From contig NZ_JAGENB010000004.1 of the NCBI RefSeq assembly GCF_019991125.1, forward strand, positions 62,001 through 126,000: a stretch of 64,000 nt of DNA. The letters run 5' to 3'. Made by a program: the position numbers and the translations under genes. Numbering within the stretch: position 1 is the stretch's first letter; each line of letters begins with the position of its first letter. Below the pieces are notes generated by a model. It searched no databases and had not been told where the DNA came from. It was given only the letters and a program-made list of their open reading frames with translations. Origin of the DNA: Phyllobacterium calauticae (GTDB lineage: Bacteria > Pseudomonadota > Alphaproteobacteria > Rhizobiales > Rhizobiaceae). Positions 1 through 9,007 of the stretch are shown piece after piece.

Positions 1-654
1 ATTCCATGCCTCATGTTCGTAGGCATCGTCGAAAATCAGCGCCTTGCCTTCATGCCAATGGCAAATCTGGTCTTTGACGCGAATGGCCAGCCTGTCTGAC
101 TGTTCGGGAACGATCATACCGACATGGAGACGCAGCACGCCATTATAGGGGCCGCGATGCGGCGGCAAATGCTTGCCGGGTTCGAAAATCGAGAACATTG
201 CCGTCTTCAGATTGGGAATCTTCTGCACGGCCGCCCATGTCTTCGGACAGGCCTGAATGTTCTGTTCCGATTTCACCCCGAAGCCGATCAGGAAGAAAGT
301 CTTCCAGTTCTTGTCGGTCGAGATGGTTTTGACGTCCGTGGAAATCTCCTGGAACGCCGGCAATTCACTCTGCCGGAGAAGGACACGATCAAGTTCGGTG
401 CGGATTTCCGGCCAGGCCTTCTCGATCTCGCTTGACCAGGGAAAGGTTGCATTGTCGTAGACGGGAGGATTGCCGAATTTGGCATATTTGAGATTGAGCC
501 CTTCGGCCCAGGAGACAATGCTCATGAAAAAACGCGTGACCCGGCTAGGGCGATCCATCGGTGCGATACCGGCCGTCGCGAAGGATTGATCCGCATTTCC
601 AGTTTGCAGTTGTCCTGAATCTGTTTCTTTCAATGTTCTGTCAGTCACGATCAT
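1..654 (-). CDS. Aspartyl/asparaginyl beta-hydroxylase, LpxO-like (3' end outside window)
   Basis: Reading the minus strand gives an open frame running off the left edge of the window, so the C-terminus is missing. It contains FEPGKHLPPHRGPYNGVLR and, near the cut, a stretch ending DDAYEHEAWN. These are the His-bearing iron-binding segments of the Fe(II)/2-oxoglutarate aspartyl/asparaginyl hydroxylase fold. Bacterial relatives include LpxO, which 2-hydroxylates acyl chains of lipid A at the inner membrane. The lipid A role is inferred from family membership; I see no clear membrane anchor in the N-terminus. The start is uncertain: in-frame ATGs lie at 661-663, 652-654, 556-558 and 523-525, with an upstream stop at 664-666. 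No strong ribosome site decides between them. Confidence 0.72.
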   Translation of the reverse strand, partial: MIVTDRTLKETDSGQLQTGNADQSFATAGIAPMDRPSRVTRFFMSIVSWAEGLNLKYAKFGNPPVYDNATFPWSSEIEKAWPEIRTELDRVLLRQSELPAFQEISTDVKTISTDKNWKTFFLIGFGVKSEQNIQACPKTWAAVQKIPNLKTAMFSIFEPGKHLPPHRGPYNGVLRLHVGMIVPEQSDRLAIRVKDQICHWHEGKALIFDDAYEHEAWN

Positions 655-886
655 CCCAATCATTCATTGGTCTTACCGAAAGTCCGCCCGCTATCGCCAT
701 CGGAGCGCGGCCAGACATTCCCACCGGCCAGATTATACGATCCAGTCGGAGTTTCTAGGTGCTGCAGCAATAATTGAGAAGCCAACTCACCTTTTTCAAA
801 GGCTTTTTTGGCCATTCCACAGGCACAATGGCGCGGATCACGCGATCGTGAATCCGCGCAATGGGGCCCTCTCCGGTAGCATTTGG

Positions 887-1471
887 CTAAAAGCCGAGGG
901 TTTGCTGGGCCGGTTCAGGCGGGCCGACATGCACGCCTTCAAGTTCCAGCATGCGGATTTTGGAGGTTGAGCCGCCTGGCGCCGAGAAACCGCCAACCTT
1001 GCCGCCCGCCGCCAGCACCCGGTGGCAGGGGATGATCAGGGCGACCGGATTCTTCGCCATCGCCTGCCCCACGTCCCGTGCGGCTTCCGGACCGGCACCG
1101 AGCTCCTTGGCCAATCCGCCATAGGTAACCGTATGGCCCCATCCAACCCGCCGGACAGCATCATATATGCGTTTGAAGAACTCGTCCTGCCCATCAAGAT
1201 CCAGTTTGATATCGGAAAAGTCCGTTTCTTCACCTTTGAAATAGCGCTTTACCGCCGCAACCGCTTCGGAAATTGCCGGCGTGGGCGCTGCAGGTTCGGC
1301 GACTGGCAGGCGCCGGAGCAAGAGCCGCTCCGTTCCCTCTGCACTCCTTGTCGGAAGCTGGAATCGCGTAACACCTCGCATATTCCAGGCAATTCCGCAA
1401 AACCCGCCTTCGGTTTCAAAGATATGATAGCTGTGCACTGTCTGACCCATGACATGGCCTCCGTCTTTCAC
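887..1471 (-). CDS. ogt: Methylated-DNA--protein-cysteine methyltransferase (Ogt/AGT)
   Basis: This is a suicide DNA-repair enzyme that takes the alkyl group from O6-alkylguanine onto its own cysteine. The active-site motif IIPCHRV is present, with the acceptor Cys at about residue 149 of the longest frame. It is followed by the expected GGKVGGFSAPGG segment. The helix-turn-helix part (GHTVTYGGLAKELG, residues 112-125) precedes it as in the family. The protein is 194 aa from the first ATG, or 187 aa if MGQTVHSYHIFE is the true start. It is a single gene with no operon partner; the MFS pump downstream is on the same strand after an 80-base gap on the other side. Function is secure; whether it is closer to Ogt or to the C-terminal part of Ada cannot be settled here, but no Ada N-domain is present. 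Confidence 0.92.
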   Translation of the reverse strand: MKDGGHVMGQTVHSYHIFETEGGFCGIAWNMRGVTRFQLPTRSAEGTERLLLRRLPVAEPAAPTPAISEAVAAVKRYFKGEETDFSDIKLDLDGQDEFFKRIYDAVRRVGWGHTVTYGGLAKELGAGPEAARDVGQAMAKNPVALIIPCHRVLAAGGKVGGFSAPGGSTSKIRMLELEGVHVGPPEPAQQTLGF

Positions 1472-1554
1472 ATGTCATGAGCATCATGCCGGCGGTCCCG
1501 GAATTCAACCCGTTTCTTGCACCGGGAGAATGCTGCTGCCAGCCCATGACACAT

Positions 1555-3132
1555 TCAATGGGCTTGAGCGCCGCTTGCCTGGCCTTTCTTGGTCAGAAGC
1601 ACGAAGAATGCGGCAATGATCAGCATTGCACCCAGCACAACGAACGTGTCGCTGTAGCCCATGATCAGCGATTGCCTTTTGACCGTTTGGCCAAGCGCAA
1701 TGATCGCCTGTTCACGCGCCGCAACCGGGTCTGTCACGCCATGCGCCATGAAATAGGCCGTCGTCTGATCAAGCCTGCCCCGAACCGTTTCACTGAACAG
1801 ATTGACCGAATTGCCAATGGTGTTGGAATGGAACTGTTCCCGTTTGGTGACGATCGTGGCCAGCATCGCGGTGCCGAATGCACCGCCGAGATTCCGCAGC
1901 ATGTTGAAGACGCCGGACGCTGCGGCGGACTCATGGCGGGCAACACCAACCATCGCGATAGCCGTCAGCGGTGCCATCACCACGGCCTGCCCGACGGCGC
2001 GAACGATATTGGGCAGCCAGAGCTGATCGCCGGAATAGTTGGCCGACATGTGAATATTCATGAAACAGCTGCCGCCGAACACGCACAGGCCGAGAAACAC
2101 GATGATGCGCGTATCAAACCGGCCCATCAGCATCGGAACGAACGGAATGATCAAAAGCTGCGGCAAGCCGGTCCAGGCCATGACCGAGCCGATCTGTTCG
2201 GAATTGTAGCCCTGCACCTGACCAAGATATTGCGGCAGCAGATACACCGAGCCGTAGAGGCCGAAACCGACAAGCATGTTGGCAACGGTGCCGAGGCCAA
2301 AATTGCGCCGCTTCAGCAGACGCAGATTAACGGCCGGGTTTTTCACGGTCAGTTCGATCCAGACAAACAGCGCGAGAAACACCACAGCGACAATCGTCAG
2401 GCGAACGATGAAGGGCGAACCCAGCCAATCGTTCTTATTGCCTTCTTCAAGCACCGTCTGAAGCGCACCGAGACCGATGGCCATCGCCAGAATGCCGAAC
2501 CAGTCGCCTTCCTTCAGCAGGCCAAGATTCATCGGTTGGCGCTCGAGATTGAGATAGAGCGCGGTGACCATGAAGGCGCCGGGCACGAGATTGATAAAGA
2601 ATATGTACTGCCAGCCGTAATTCTCGGTGAGGTAACCGCCGATGGTCGGACCGATCGCTGGCGCAAAGGTTGCGGTGATGGCAAAAAGAGCCATGCCAAC
2701 AGAATGCTGTGACCGCGGCAGCTTGGTCAGGATCAATGTGAACGCCATCGGGATAAGCACGCCGCCGGTAAAACCCTGAATGGCCCGCAGGATGATCATC
2801 TCTTCAAGATTGCGCGCAAAGGCACAAGCCACCGAGAACGCCAGGAAAAGCAGGGCATTGACCAGCAGGAAACGCCGGAAGGAAAACACCCGGCTGAGAT
2901 AGTCGGTCAACGGGATGACAATGATTTCGCCGATGAGATAGGCAGTCGAAATCCACGCGCCATTGTCGACACCAGTGCCGATACCGCCCTCGATATTGAG
3001 GAGCGAGGCATTGGTGATCTGGATATTCAGCACAGCCATGAAGGCGCCGATCAGGCCGGCAAAGACGGTAATCCACGTCTTGAGGCTTGCGGGGCGTTCC
3101 TGATCGGCAACGGGTGTAGCGGCAACGGACAT
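1555..3132 (-). CDS. DHA2-family MFS multidrug efflux permease, EmrB-like
   Basis: This is a proton-driven drug exporter with about 14 hydrophobic segments over 525 aa, the usual size of the DHA2 (EmrB/QacA) branch. The N-terminal helix carries FMAVLNIQITNASL (motif D1-like), and GWQYIFFINLVPG, the characteristic motif between helices 5 and 6, follows later. I take the start as MSVAATPVADQERP at 3132 because a longer frame would run into the upstream emrA-like gene that ends at 3156. The two genes form an operon with a 23-base gap. Together with the fusion protein and an outer membrane channel encoded elsewhere, it would form a tripartite pump. The TetR gene divergent from the pair is the probable regulator. 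Substrate is unknown. Confidence 0.92.
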   Translation of the reverse strand: MSVAATPVADQERPASLKTWITVFAGLIGAFMAVLNIQITNASLLNIEGGIGTGVDNGAWISTAYLIGEIIVIPLTDYLSRVFSFRRFLLVNALLFLAFSVACAFARNLEEMIILRAIQGFTGGVLIPMAFTLILTKLPRSQHSVGMALFAITATFAPAIGPTIGGYLTENYGWQYIFFINLVPGAFMVTALYLNLERQPMNLGLLKEGDWFGILAMAIGLGALQTVLEEGNKNDWLGSPFIVRLTIVAVVFLALFVWIELTVKNPAVNLRLLKRRNFGLGTVANMLVGFGLYGSVYLLPQYLGQVQGYNSEQIGSVMAWTGLPQLLIIPFVPMLMGRFDTRIIVFLGLCVFGGSCFMNIHMSANYSGDQLWLPNIVRAVGQAVVMAPLTAIAMVGVARHESAAASGVFNMLRNLGGAFGTAMLATIVTKREQFHSNTIGNSVNLFSETVRGRLDQTTAYFMAHGVTDPVAAREQAIIALGQTVKRQSLIMGYSDTFVVLGAMLIIAAFFVLLTKKGQASGAQAH

Positions 3133-3155
3133 TTTCTTCGTCCTATCCGGATTTG

Positions 3156-4349
3156 CTAGTTGGCGGCCTTGAAGCAGGCAGTCTCGCCGCACTTGGCAGC
3201 GCCATCGGAATCCTTGAGATTGATGGTCGGGGTCACCGACATGCCGGGACGCAACAGGCCGGTGAGCTTGCTGTCATTGTCCAGGACAACCTTGACCGGA
3301 ATGCGCTGCACGATCTTGGTGAAATTGCCGGTTGCATTGTCCGGCGGCAGCAAAGCAAATTCCTGGCCGCTGGCCGGTGCAATGCTGTCGACACGCCCCT
3401 TCAAGGCGACACCCGGGAAGGTGTCGACGGCGATATCGACAGGCTGGCCTTTTTTCACATCCGTGAGCTGGGTCTCCTTGAAGTTGGCGATGACGTAGAC
3501 ATTGTCAACCGGAACGACCGCCATCAGCTGGGTTCCGGACTGGACATACTGTCCAACACGCAGGGTGCGGTTGCCGACCACGCCATCCACCGGCGAGACG
3601 ATCATCGTGTAACCCAGATTGAGCTCGGCCTGATCCTGAACGGCTTTGTCGCGTGCAAGGGCCGCGTTCATCTTGGCCAGTTGGGCTTGCAACACGCCAA
3701 CCTGTTTCTGCGCCGAAACAACAGCACCTTCGGCACGTTGAAGCGTCGCCTTGGCAATATCCAGCTTGGAAACAGCCTGCTGGGCGTTCTGCACGCTTCC
3801 CGCGCCTTGCGTTGCAAGGGCACCGTAACGGTCATTGTCCTGCTGGGCGAATTTCAAGCTGGCCTGATCGACCGATACGGTCGACTGCGCCTGGGCAATC
3901 GCGGCCTGCTGCTGGTCGAGACTCGCGACGATGTTCTCTATGTCAGCCTGTGCCGCGGCGACATCAGCCTTCGCCTGCTCAAGCGCCACCACGTAATCGC
4001 GGTCATCTATTTTTGCGAGGGGCTGATTGGCACGGACGGGTTGATTGTCCGTCACAAGCACTTCGCGCACATAGCCGGAAACCTTCGGGGCAACGATGGT
4101 GGAATCGGCCTTCACATAGGCATCATCAGTTGATTCCTGGAACCGTCCGACGGTCCAGTAGTGCCAGCCGAACTTCGCTCCCAGTCCCACAACGATCACG
4201 GCCGCGCCAATCAGCAGCAACTTTCGAACATTGCGCGGCGGCTGCTTGCGCGGCGGCTCAATCTTGCCTTCCTGCGGTGCCGACATGGCTTCGTCGGCAC
4301 TCAGTGTCTTTTCAACCTTGAGATCGAGGGGTTGCGTGTTTTTGGTCAT
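3156..4349 (-). CDS. HlyD/EmrA-family membrane fusion protein
   Basis: This 397-aa periplasmic adaptor links the inner-membrane pump to an outer-membrane channel. The basic N-terminus is followed by one membrane anchor (LLLIGAAVIVVGLGAKF, about residues 45-61). Next comes a biotinyl-lipoyl half (YVKADSTIVAPKVSGYV), a long Ala/Gln-rich alpha-hairpin coiled coil (about residues 120-235), the second lipoyl half (IVSPVDGVVGNRTLRVGQ) and a beta-barrel. That order is typical of EmrA. It is the first gene of the emrAB-like operon and reads away from the TetR gene, with 124 bases of shared promoter region. The C-terminus has two Cys (CGETACF), which is slightly unusual for the family. Confidence 0.92.
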   Translation of the reverse strand: MTKNTQPLDLKVEKTLSADEAMSAPQEGKIEPPRKQPPRNVRKLLLIGAAVIVVGLGAKFGWHYWTVGRFQESTDDAYVKADSTIVAPKVSGYVREVLVTDNQPVRANQPLAKIDDRDYVVALEQAKADVAAAQADIENIVASLDQQQAAIAQAQSTVSVDQASLKFAQQDNDRYGALATQGAGSVQNAQQAVSKLDIAKATLQRAEGAVVSAQKQVGVLQAQLAKMNAALARDKAVQDQAELNLGYTMIVSPVDGVVGNRTLRVGQYVQSGTQLMAVVPVDNVYVIANFKETQLTDVKKGQPVDIAVDTFPGVALKGRVDSIAPASGQEFALLPPDNATGNFTKIVQRIPVKVVLDNDSKLTGLLRPGMSVTPTINLKDSDGAAKCGETACFKAAN

Positions 4350-4418
4350 GGCGAATGCCCTTAGTTGAGGAACTAGATCGGCACGGTTCGTTGGGAGAAC
4401 TCGGGTCGGGGATAAATA

Positions 4419-4437
4419 AGGAACCCAGCAGTTCCCT
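4419..4437. promoter_or_regulatory. Candidate TetR operator (inverted repeat GGAAC-N6-GTTCC)
   Basis: GGAAC at 4420-4424 and GTTCC at 4431-4435 form perfect 5-base arms around a 6-base spacer, with partial extension on both flanks (TAAGGAAC / GTTCCCTAA). It lies in the 124-base gap between the divergent emrA-like and tetR genes, where a TetR autorepressor that also controls the pump would be expected to bind. The assignment rests on position and symmetry only. Confidence 0.4.
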
Positions 4438-4473
4438 AATTATGTCTGGACAATTCCGTTTGCAAGACAGAAA

Positions 4474-5244
4474 ATGCGCGAGCAACTATTTTTGAAGACC
4501 GAAAGCAGAAGACTGGTGACAAAACCAACGGATACAATCGAGATCGAGCGGGACAATCAGGACGAAAACACACCAGAGATCAAACGTCCGCGCGGACGGC
4601 CGCAAAACCGGTCTGACGCGGAGACGAAACACCTGATCCTGCAGACCGCCACCCATGTGCTGCTGGAAAACGGCTACACCGCGACCCGGATGGAGACGGT
4701 TGCCCGGGAGGCAGGTGTTGCGAAACGGACCATTTACCGCTTCTGGACAACGAAATCCGAACTGCTTGCGGCCATCGTGGCAGAACGCGGCGAGCAGATT
4801 GCCAGCAGGGTCGACGCCTTCCTGCAGACGATTCATCCGGAATCACTGGACCATTTGGGACTGAAACACGCGCTCGAACATATCCTGAGCGAATTTGCGC
4901 ACCTCGTCCTATCCGACCAGACCGTCGCATTCTATCGTCTGGTGACGGCCGAAGCCCTGAACTTTCCTGAAGTTGCCAGAGCCTTCTACAGGGAAGGTCC
5001 GTCGCGAAGCTCGGCCATGGTCGCCCGGTTTTTGGAACAGCAGGAAAAGCGCGGACTGATCAAGCTCGATAATTCCAAGATTGCCGCAACGATGCTGCTC
5101 GGCATGGTGACCGCAGAACCCTTCCGTATCGCGACACTGGGACTGGCCAGCGTTCCCGAAGACCGCGAGATCGAAGAACGCGTGGCCATGGCAGCGGCAT
5201 TGTTCCTCGAGGGATGCAGCGTCAGGTCAGCCAATTCCGGATAG
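4474..5244 (+). CDS. TetR/AcrR-family transcriptional regulator
   Basis: The 256-aa protein has a charged N-terminal tail of about 45 aa, then a classical TetR helix-turn-helix (METVAREAGVAKRTIYRFW, about residues 73-91) and a C-terminal AcrR-like ligand domain with a FLEQQEKRGLI segment. It is transcribed away from the emrAB-like operon and probably represses it, releasing DNA when a pump substrate binds. The unusual N-terminal extension contains a basic KRPRGRPQNR stretch, an AT-hook-like RGRP motif that may add minor-groove contacts. The ATG at 4474 is the earliest in frame; a shorter start is possible. It converges with the monooxygenase gene, with one base between the stop codons. Confidence 0.9.
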   Translation: MREQLFLKTESRRLVTKPTDTIEIERDNQDENTPEIKRPRGRPQNRSDAETKHLILQTATHVLLENGYTATRMETVAREAGVAKRTIYRFWTTKSELLAAIVAERGEQIASRVDAFLQTIHPESLDHLGLKHALEHILSEFAHLVLSDQTVAFYRLVTAEALNFPEVARAFYREGPSRSSAMVARFLEQQEKRGLIKLDNSKIAATMLLGMVTAEPFRIATLGLASVPEDREIEERVAMAAALFLEGCSVRSANSG

Positions 5245-5245
5245 T

Positions 5246-6397
5246 TTACTCTTTCTGCAGCCCTAGATAATCCGTGAGTTCGCGTGCGGCCGCGCTCCCG
5301 GCGCGATTTGCACCTATGGTGGACGCCGAAGGACCGTAACCGACCAGATGAATGCGCGGGTCCTTGGCAACCTGTGTCGCCAGCCTGCCCGACATGATGA
5401 TGCCGCCATTCTCCTCACGGATCTGGAGCGGGGCAAGATGATCGAGCGAACTGCGGAACCCCGTGCACCACAAAATGACGTCGGCCCGCTGTTCCCGGCC
5501 ATCGGACCAGCGTATGCCATTCCGGGTGATCCCGGCAAACATGGGCAACCGTTTGAGCACACCGCGCGCCTGCGCTGCCCGCAGTGCACGCGTCCACGGA
5601 ATTCCGGTGACTGAGACCACCGACCCCGGCACCAGCCCGCGTCGCACCCGGTCTTCCACAATCGCCACCGCCGCCCGCCCATCTTCCGGCGTAAACGGTG
5701 TATCGCGAAACTGCGGTTCCTGGCGCGTCACCCAGGTTGTCGACGTGACCCGGGAAATTTCGTCCAAAAGTTGCAGCGCGGAAATGCCACCACCGACAAC
5801 AACGACATGCTTTCCGGCAAACTCATCCGCTGTCTTGTAGTCATGGGTATGCAGCTGCCGGCCCTCAAAATTTTCCGCCCCCGGATAGGCTGGAATATAG
5901 GGCGTCTCCCACGTTCCCGTCGCATTGATGATGCCGCGCGCGGAAAAACCACCCTCTTCGGTCTCGATACGAAAGCGCCCGTTGCGCTCGCACACAACCT
6001 TGACCGTCTGCGGCCGGTAGACCGGCAATTCGAACTTCCGTTCATAGGCGGCGTAGTATTGCGGCACCGCTACCGATGCCCTGACTTCGTCACCAGTATC
6101 AACCGCCTCGACAAACCGCAGCCCCGGCAGATCGTGAACGCGATTGACCGTCGTCAAAGTCAGGGATGGCCAACGGTACTGCCAAGCGCCACCGGCACCG
6201 GGCGACTTGTCCAGAACCAGGTAATTCTTCCAGGATTTCAGGCCAAGCTGTTGCAGGTGATAGGCGGAGGAAAGACCCGCCTGCCCGGCACCGATCACGA
6301 CAATATCCGCCTTCAACAGCGCGCGCGCATCGTGCTGTCCCGAGGGAGCATCCGCGCCGTGTACAGGTATGGGAGGGGCCGCTTGATCTGAAGGCAT
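5246..6397 (-). CDS. FAD/NAD(P)-dependent monooxygenase (CzcO/flavin-monooxygenase type)
   Basis: The 383-aa flavoprotein carries two dinucleotide-binding motifs: VVIGAGQAGLSSAYHLQQLG near residue 35 for FAD and VVVGGGISALQLLDEI near residue 196 for NAD(P)H. Between them lies a GTWETPYIPAYPG segment, similar to the ATG-containing loop of flavin-containing monooxygenases. Near the C-terminus, VILWCTGFRSSLDHL is the usual CTGF-type signature. Such enzymes oxygenate heteroatoms or ketones; the substrate here is unknown. The gene stands alone on the minus strand, downstream of a LysR gene but separated from it by 50 bases, so cotranscription is possible. Confidence 0.85.
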   Translation of the reverse strand: MPSDQAAPPIPVHGADAPSGQHDARALLKADIVVIGAGQAGLSSAYHLQQLGLKSWKNYLVLDKSPGAGGAWQYRWPSLTLTTVNRVHDLPGLRFVEAVDTGDEVRASVAVPQYYAAYERKFELPVYRPQTVKVVCERNGRFRIETEEGGFSARGIINATGTWETPYIPAYPGAENFEGRQLHTHDYKTADEFAGKHVVVVGGGISALQLLDEISRVTSTTWVTRQEPQFRDTPFTPEDGRAAVAIVEDRVRRGLVPGSVVSVTGIPWTRALRAAQARGVLKRLPMFAGITRNGIRWSDGREQRADVILWCTGFRSSLDHLAPLQIREENGGIIMSGRLATQVAKDPRIHLVGYGPSASTIGANRAGSAAARELTDYLGLQKE

Positions 6398-6447
6398 AGC
6401 CGATCATAAATTCGATCCGCGCAAATTCAAGGTCCGGCGATTGGCTT

Positions 6448-7359
6448 TTACACCCCACCTGCACGGCGCGTCGGCTGAGGCTTCGTCAGTTGCTCGACCA
6501 GTTCGCGCCCATGGGGATGCAAATCCTCAAATCTGCGCGCGCAGATGGCCAGATGCCGCATGGCCCAGCTATCAGTCAGACGAACCGAATGAATGGGCAT
6601 CGAGCGGCGATATCTCTTCGCTGCAGTCTCCGGGACTATCCCCAACCCGACATCCCGAGCAACCATACGGCAAATGCCTTCAAAGGTCCGCAGACGAATA
6701 CGGAAGGCAAGAGCATGGCCGGCACGTGCAGCGTGATCACCGAGATAATCCTGCAGCGGACTGCCGGCACTCAATCCGACAAATTCCTGCCTGGCGACAT
6801 CGGCGAATGCGATACGGCTATGCCCCGCCCATTGGCTCGAGCGGGCAACAACAAGGACCAGGCGGTCAATGGCGAAGGGCCGCAATTCCAGATTGCCGTG
6901 ATCCACGGCATCCGTGATCACGCCGATATCGGCGGAACCGCCTGCCACCGCTTTGACGATCTCGGTGCTAAGACGCTCCTTCAAATCGATATCGACATTG
7001 GGCCGGACGGCGAGAAAGGCCGCAAGCCTTTCCGGCAGGAATTCCGTCATGGCCGCGGTATTCGCCATCAGGCGAATGTGACTTTTCAGGCCCTTCGAGA
7101 ATTCCCCCAACTCCCCGCGCATCTGCTCGATCTGCCGCAGGACAATACGGGCATGATGGGCAACCGCATCGCCAGCCGGAGTGGTTGCGACGCCGCGGCG
7201 GCCGCGTTCGAGCAGCGGGAGACCGATGACGTCTTCCATTCCGCGCAGGCGGGCACTTGCCGATGGCAAAGTCATGTTGGCCTGCGTGGCACCATGGGTG
7301 ATGCTTCCGGCTTCCACAACCAGAAGAAAGAGACGCAGATCAGTCAGGTCGAAACGCAT
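6448..7359 (-). CDS. LysR-family transcriptional regulator
   Basis: The N-terminal winged helix (DLTDLRLFLLVVEAGSITHG, then MTLPSASARLRGMEDVIG) is followed by a periplasmic-binding-protein-like effector domain, giving about 303 aa, normal for LysR. I place the start at the ATG at 7357-7359 (MRFDLTDLRL); a TTG seven codons upstream also gives an open frame. It is divergent from a TauE/SafE permease, the classical arrangement of a LysR activator with its target. A 7-base inverted repeat lies between them. The effector is unknown. Confidence 0.88.
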   Translation of the reverse strand: MRFDLTDLRLFLLVVEAGSITHGATQANMTLPSASARLRGMEDVIGLPLLERGRRGVATTPAGDAVAHHARIVLRQIEQMRGELGEFSKGLKSHIRLMANTAAMTEFLPERLAAFLAVRPNVDIDLKERLSTEIVKAVAGGSADIGVITDAVDHGNLELRPFAIDRLVLVVARSSQWAGHSRIAFADVARQEFVGLSAGSPLQDYLGDHAARAGHALAFRIRLRTFEGICRMVARDVGLGIVPETAAKRYRRSMPIHSVRLTDSWAMRHLAICARRFEDLHPHGRELVEQLTKPQPTRRAGGV

Positions 7360-7380
7360 GCATAGGGGTGTAGCACTCAA

Positions 7381-7407
7381 TCTGCCTTCGGCATAGCCTT
7401 AGGCAGA
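7381..7407. promoter_or_regulatory. Candidate LysR operator (TCTGCCT-N13-AGGCAGA)
   Basis: A perfect 7-base inverted repeat, TCTGCCT at 7381-7387 and AGGCAGA at 7401-7407, sits in the divergent promoter region between the lysR gene and the TauE/SafE permease gene. Arm length and spacing are compatible with a LysR dimer site. Support is positional only. Confidence 0.4.
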
Positions 7408-7457
7408 GTTCGGTTCTTCCGCATTGTGAACAGTACCATCCCGCGCAATGCTGGGGC

Positions 7458-8207
7458 ATGTTTGACCTGTCCGCAGCTTCCCTTCTCATGATTGCCCTGA
7501 CGTTCTTCCTTGCCGGTATGGTCAAGGGTGTGACCGGAATGGGGCTGCCGACCGTCGCCATGGGTATTCTCGGGACCATCATGCCTCCGGCAGGCGCAGC
7601 GGCGTTGCTGCTCGTTCCCTCTTTCGTCACCAATGTCCTGCAATTGCTTTCCGGGCCAAGCTTTGCGGCCCTCGCATTGCGGCTGTGGGCCATGCTGCTC
7701 ACCATCCTGCTGGGAACCATTGCAGGCGCCTGGCTTATGGCCAATGATACGGCTAGATGGACCACGACGGGTCTCGGCGCTGCCTTGATGCTCTATGCGG
7801 GTTTCGGTCTTGCAGCCCGCCAGTTGTCGGTTCCGCGCAGCCTGGAACCCTTTCTGTCGCCGCTCGTTGGCATCGTCACGGGCGTCATAACCGGCGCAAC
7901 GGGCGTTTTCGTCATACCGGCCGTTCCCTACCTGCAGGCGCTGGGCTTGACCAAGGACGATTTGATCCAGGCGCTTGGTCTGTCCTTTACCGTGTCCACC
8001 GTGGCGCTCGCAATCGGGCTGACATCGGGCGGAGCGTTGCAGTTCGATAACATGAGCACGTCAGCTCTCGCATTGGCACCTGCGCTGTTCGGCATGTGGT
8101 GTGGTCAGAAGGTGCGCGATGCCATCAGCCCTGCAACTTTCCGCCGCTGGTTCCTGGTCTGTCTCCTGCTGCTTGGACTGGAGCTGGTTGTGAAGCCGTT
8201 GTTCTGA
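7458..8207 (+). CDS. TauE/SafE-family sulfite/organoanion exporter
   Basis: The 249-aa polytopic protein has about eight hydrophobic segments in two repeats. Each repeat carries the family's glycine-rich pattern: FLAGMVKGVTGMGLPTVAM near the N-terminus and GIVTGVITGATGVFVIP in the second half. TauE/SafE proteins export small sulfur-containing or carboxylate anions across the inner membrane. The divergent LysR neighbour probably controls it. No sulfonate catabolism genes are nearby, so the substrate cannot be named. The ATG at 7458 is preceded by only a weak GGGG ribosome site. Confidence 0.88.
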   Translation: MFDLSAASLLMIALTFFLAGMVKGVTGMGLPTVAMGILGTIMPPAGAAALLLVPSFVTNVLQLLSGPSFAALALRLWAMLLTILLGTIAGAWLMANDTARWTTTGLGAALMLYAGFGLAARQLSVPRSLEPFLSPLVGIVTGVITGATGVFVIPAVPYLQALGLTKDDLIQALGLSFTVSTVALAIGLTSGGALQFDNMSTSALALAPALFGMWCGQKVRDAISPATFRRWFLVCLLLLGLELVVKPLF

Positions 8208-8290
8208 CATCCCGCGCCATTCTTTTTTGTTGCGCTCGCTTCCGGGAACCGCTTAGTTTCCTCCGCCAGTCGAAATGAGAGGAACGGTCA

Positions 8291-8938
8291 ATGTCGAAAC
8301 TCTACGTTCGCAGCTTCTCTTTGTCCTTGGATGGTTACGGTGCGGGTCCTGACCAAAGCATCGATAACCCGCTTGGCGTGAACGGAATGTCCCTGCACCA
8401 ATGGGCCTTCACCACACGCACGTTTCAAAAGATGTTCGGTCAGAACGGCGGCTCCACCGGCATTGATGATGATTATGCGATACTTGGATTCAACAATATC
8501 GGCGCGTGGATTCTCGGCCGCAACATGTTCGGACCGCTCAGAGGCCCTTGGCCGGACGATAGCTGGAAAGGATGGTGGGGTGACACGCCTCCCTATCACT
8601 GTCCGGTTTTTGTTCTCACCCACTACGCGCGTCCATCCATCGTGATGGAGGGCGGAACAACGTTTCATTTCGTGACGGATGGGATTGAAAGCGCTCTGGA
8701 ACGCGCCAGAGATGCAGCAGACGGAAAAGACGTGCGGGTCGGTGGTGGTGTCAGCACGATCAAACAATATATGCATGCCCGTCTCATCGACGAATTACAT
8801 CTCGCCATTTCGCCGGTTTTTCTGGGACAGGGCGAAAACCTGTTCGCCGATATCGATCTTCTGAGCCTCGGATATAAATGCCGTGAACACATGTCCACCC
8901 CGAATGCAACTCATCTGATCATAGCCAGGGACGGCTGA
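8291..8938 (+). CDS. Dihydrofolate-reductase-fold protein (RibD C-terminal family)
   Basis: The 215-aa protein belongs to the RibD_C/DHFR-like family: a start of type YVRSFSLSLDGYGAG, a central GRNMFGP, then DVRVGGGVSTIKQYMHARL and a terminal IDELHLAISPVFLGQGENLF segment. The GGG loop is the likely NADPH-phosphate contact. These stand-alone proteins are usually of unknown substrate; a role in folate or riboflavin synthesis should not be assumed. A ribosome site (GAGAGGAACGGTC) lies just before the ATG. A strong hairpin follows directly. Confidence 0.87.
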   Translation: MSKLYVRSFSLSLDGYGAGPDQSIDNPLGVNGMSLHQWAFTTRTFQKMFGQNGGSTGIDDDYAILGFNNIGAWILGRNMFGPLRGPWPDDSWKGWWGDTPPYHCPVFVLTHYARPSIVMEGGTTFHFVTDGIESALERARDAADGKDVRVGGGVSTIKQYMHARLIDELHLAISPVFLGQGENLFADIDLLSLGYKCREHMSTPNATHLIIARDG

Positions 8939-8944
8939 AAGCAA

Positions 8945-8975
8945 AAACCCGTGCTGAAGAACTCAGCACGGGTTT
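8945..8975. terminator. Bidirectional rho-independent terminator
   Basis: A 13-base perfect stem (AAACCCGTGCTGA at 8945-8957 with TCAGCACGGGTTT at 8963-8975) closes a 5-base loop, with A/T tracts on both sides. It lies between the convergent DHFR-fold and Bax-inhibitor genes and can end both transcripts. Confidence 0.88.
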
Positions 8976-9007
8976 GAATACATTGCCTGCGGTTCGTCTC
9001 GACCAGC

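Noticed and set aside
1477-2712. 411-aa plus-strand open frame
   Set aside because: Antisense to the MFS pump gene; low-complexity His/Arg/Gln composition and no family pattern.
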